From the NCBI GenBank assembly GCA_016125425.1, contig WGLT01000009.1, positions 62,001 through 126,000 on the forward strand: DNA of 64,000 nucleotides, given 5' to 3'. This DNA comes from Alphaproteobacteria bacterium. Lineage in GTDB: Bacteria; Pseudomonadota; Alphaproteobacteria; Caulobacterales; Parvularculaceae. Shown here piece by piece: positions 63,112-64,000 of the stretch. The notes under the pieces are model-generated. The model was given only the letters and a program-made list of their open reading frames with translations. It did no database searches and was not told where the DNA came from. The number at the start of each line of letters is the position of its first letter. Position 1 is the stretch's first letter. The position numbers were made by a program, and so were the translations under genes.

Positions 63112-64000
63112 GAACGGACTCTTCATATTCATCGCTGTCGGCGCCGTCGCCTTATTCGTCGCAATCACTTCGTGTCTCTACACGGTGCGCGAGACGGAGA
63201 ACGCCATCGTCATCGTGCTGGGCGATCCTCAAGGCGTTGTGACCGAAGCGGGCCTGCACGCCAAACTTCCCTGGGCTTCGGTCATCAAGATCGACAAGCG
63301 CAATCTCGGCTACAATCTCGATCGTCCGATGGAGATCACCGACGTCAACCAGGAGCGTCTGACCGTCGACGCCTTCGCGCGCTATCACATCGTCGAGCCG
63401 CTGAAATACTATCAGAGTTTCTCGGCGGCGGGCCGGCGCGACACTCAGGGCCTTCTTGACGCCGGTCAGGACGCCATTCGCAGGATCATGCAGAACGCGC
63501 TTCGCCAGACTCTGGGCGAGGTCACAATCAATGACATCGTAACGACGCAGCGCGCCGAATTGATGCACCGCATCGCGACCCGCATGGAGCAGGAGACGCG
63601 AAAATTCGGCGTCGAAATCATCGACGTGAAGATCAACCGCGCCGACTATCCGGAAGATATTCAGCAGACGGTCTATAATCAGATGATTTCGGCCCGGCAG
63701 GAAGAAGCTCAACTGATCCGCGCAGAAGGCCGGCGCGAAGCCACGCGCATCCGCGCCGAAGCGCAGAGACGGCGGACGGAGATACTCGCGACGGCGAATC
63801 GTCAGGCGCTCGAAATTCGCGGCGAGGCGGAAGCGACGCGCAACTGCATTTTCGCGGGCGCTTACGACGGTCTTCCGACCAGGATTTCATCAGTAACGGA
63901 AAATCCGAAAGCGCCGGATCAGATCGGCGTCGACAAGACGGCCGGCGACAGCGCGCGCGTGAAATGCGTGATTACGGATCCGAATGCGGCGCGCGACCCC
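63104..64000 (+). CDS. hflC: FtsH protease modulator HflC (partial, runs off window) with atypical C-terminal insertion
   Basis: The first 299 codons of hflC; no stop is reached. A membrane helix (residues 4-22, IFIAVGAVALFVAITSCLYT) and the SPFH domain (ENAIVIVLGDPQGVVTEAGL, then RRIMQNALRQTLGEVTINDI) are normal. The coiled-coil end reads IRGEAEATRNCIFAGAYD at about 238-255. After Tyr254 the family normally continues RDPEFYAFYRS, but here about 40 extra residues (255-296) intervene before RDP at the edge. The inserted part has codon bias like the rest of the gene, so it looks coding. Confidence 0.9.
   Translation, partial: MARNGLFIFIAVGAVALFVAITSCLYTVRETENAIVIVLGDPQGVVTEAGLHAKLPWASVIKIDKRNLGYNLDRPMEITDVNQERLTVDAFARYHIVEPLKYYQSFSAAGRRDTQGLLDAGQDAIRRIMQNALRQTLGEVTINDIVTTQRAELMHRIATRMEQETRKFGVEIIDVKINRADYPEDIQQTVYNQMISARQEEAQLIRAEGRREATRIRAEAQRRRTEILATANRQALEIRGEAEATRNCIFAGAYDGLPTRISSVTENPKAPDQIGVDKTAGDSARVKCVITDPNAARDP

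Noticed and set aside
63851-64000. A frameshift in hflC as the reason for its odd end
   Set aside because: The other two frames give an early stop or basic low-complexity sequence, while frame 0 stays open with normal codon bias and returns to RDP. An insertion fits better.

Overview
The window is one continuous, gene-dense, GC-rich stretch of a bacterial chromosome, almost certainly from an alphaproteobacterium. The evidence is the beta-class cell-cycle methyltransferase CcrM, a circularly permuted two-piece tmRNA gene, an F0 ATP synthase with paired b and b' subunits, the mutS-glnD-murJ-trpS order, the dsbA-dciA-mutY-ccrM-rnhB neighbourhood next to smc, and the sspB/thyA/folA/mrp/hflKC neighbourhood. 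I saw no insertion sequence, prophage, CRISPR array or tRNA. The genus cannot be fixed from the sequence alone; a Caulobacter/Hyphomonas/Parvularcula-like lineage is a reasonable guess.

Layout: 0-8 kb holds a POT-family peptide transporter, a cobalamin riboswitch with a btuB-btuF-btuC-btuD-type B12 uptake operon on the minus strand, and an OmpA-like porin. 8-20 kb holds a TetR regulator, a bifunctional class A penicillin-binding protein, a YgjP-type metallopeptidase and mutS-glnD-murJ-trpS. 20-25 kb is a mixed accessory stretch: sulfotransferase, isoaspartyl peptidase, phosphoglycerate mutase, an HxlR regulator facing a small secreted protein, and a metallo-beta-lactamase-fold hydrolase. 25-30.6 kb holds class II DAHP synthase, a GnnA/GnnB-like pair (probable lipid A diaminosugar synthesis), a prolyl-4-hydroxylase-like dioxygenase and a Fur/Zur repressor. 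30.6-35.3 kb is a tandem glycine riboswitch followed by gcvT-gcvH-gcvPA-gcvPB. 35.3-38.5 kb is the F0 ATPase operon (atpI-B-E-b'-b) plus a DUF924 gene.

38.6-49 kb carries smc, two DsbA-like lipoproteins, dciA, mutY, a Cys-rich unknown, ccrM, rnhB and a radical SAM protein, mostly genome maintenance. 49-53.5 kb has an autoregulated-looking membrane protein/XRE/mini-protein operon, a GT2-DUF2064-Nudix operon, a second POT transporter and a 56-residue membrane protein. 53.7-64 kb has an NDUFA9-like protein, the ClpXP adaptor sspB beside ssrA (the tmRNA whose tag SspB recognises), a DUF4153 membrane protein, thyA-GNAT-folA, a SnoaL-like secreted protein, mrp, hflK and hflC. hflC runs off the right edge.

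The most unusual observations are a GlnD whose uridylyl-removing HD domain has lost nearly all expected metal ligands while its transferase and ACT domains look intact; four GANTC (CcrM target) sites within 54 bp just upstream of ccrM; an HflC with an apparent insertion of about 40 residues in its C-terminal domain; and several very small membrane-protein genes.
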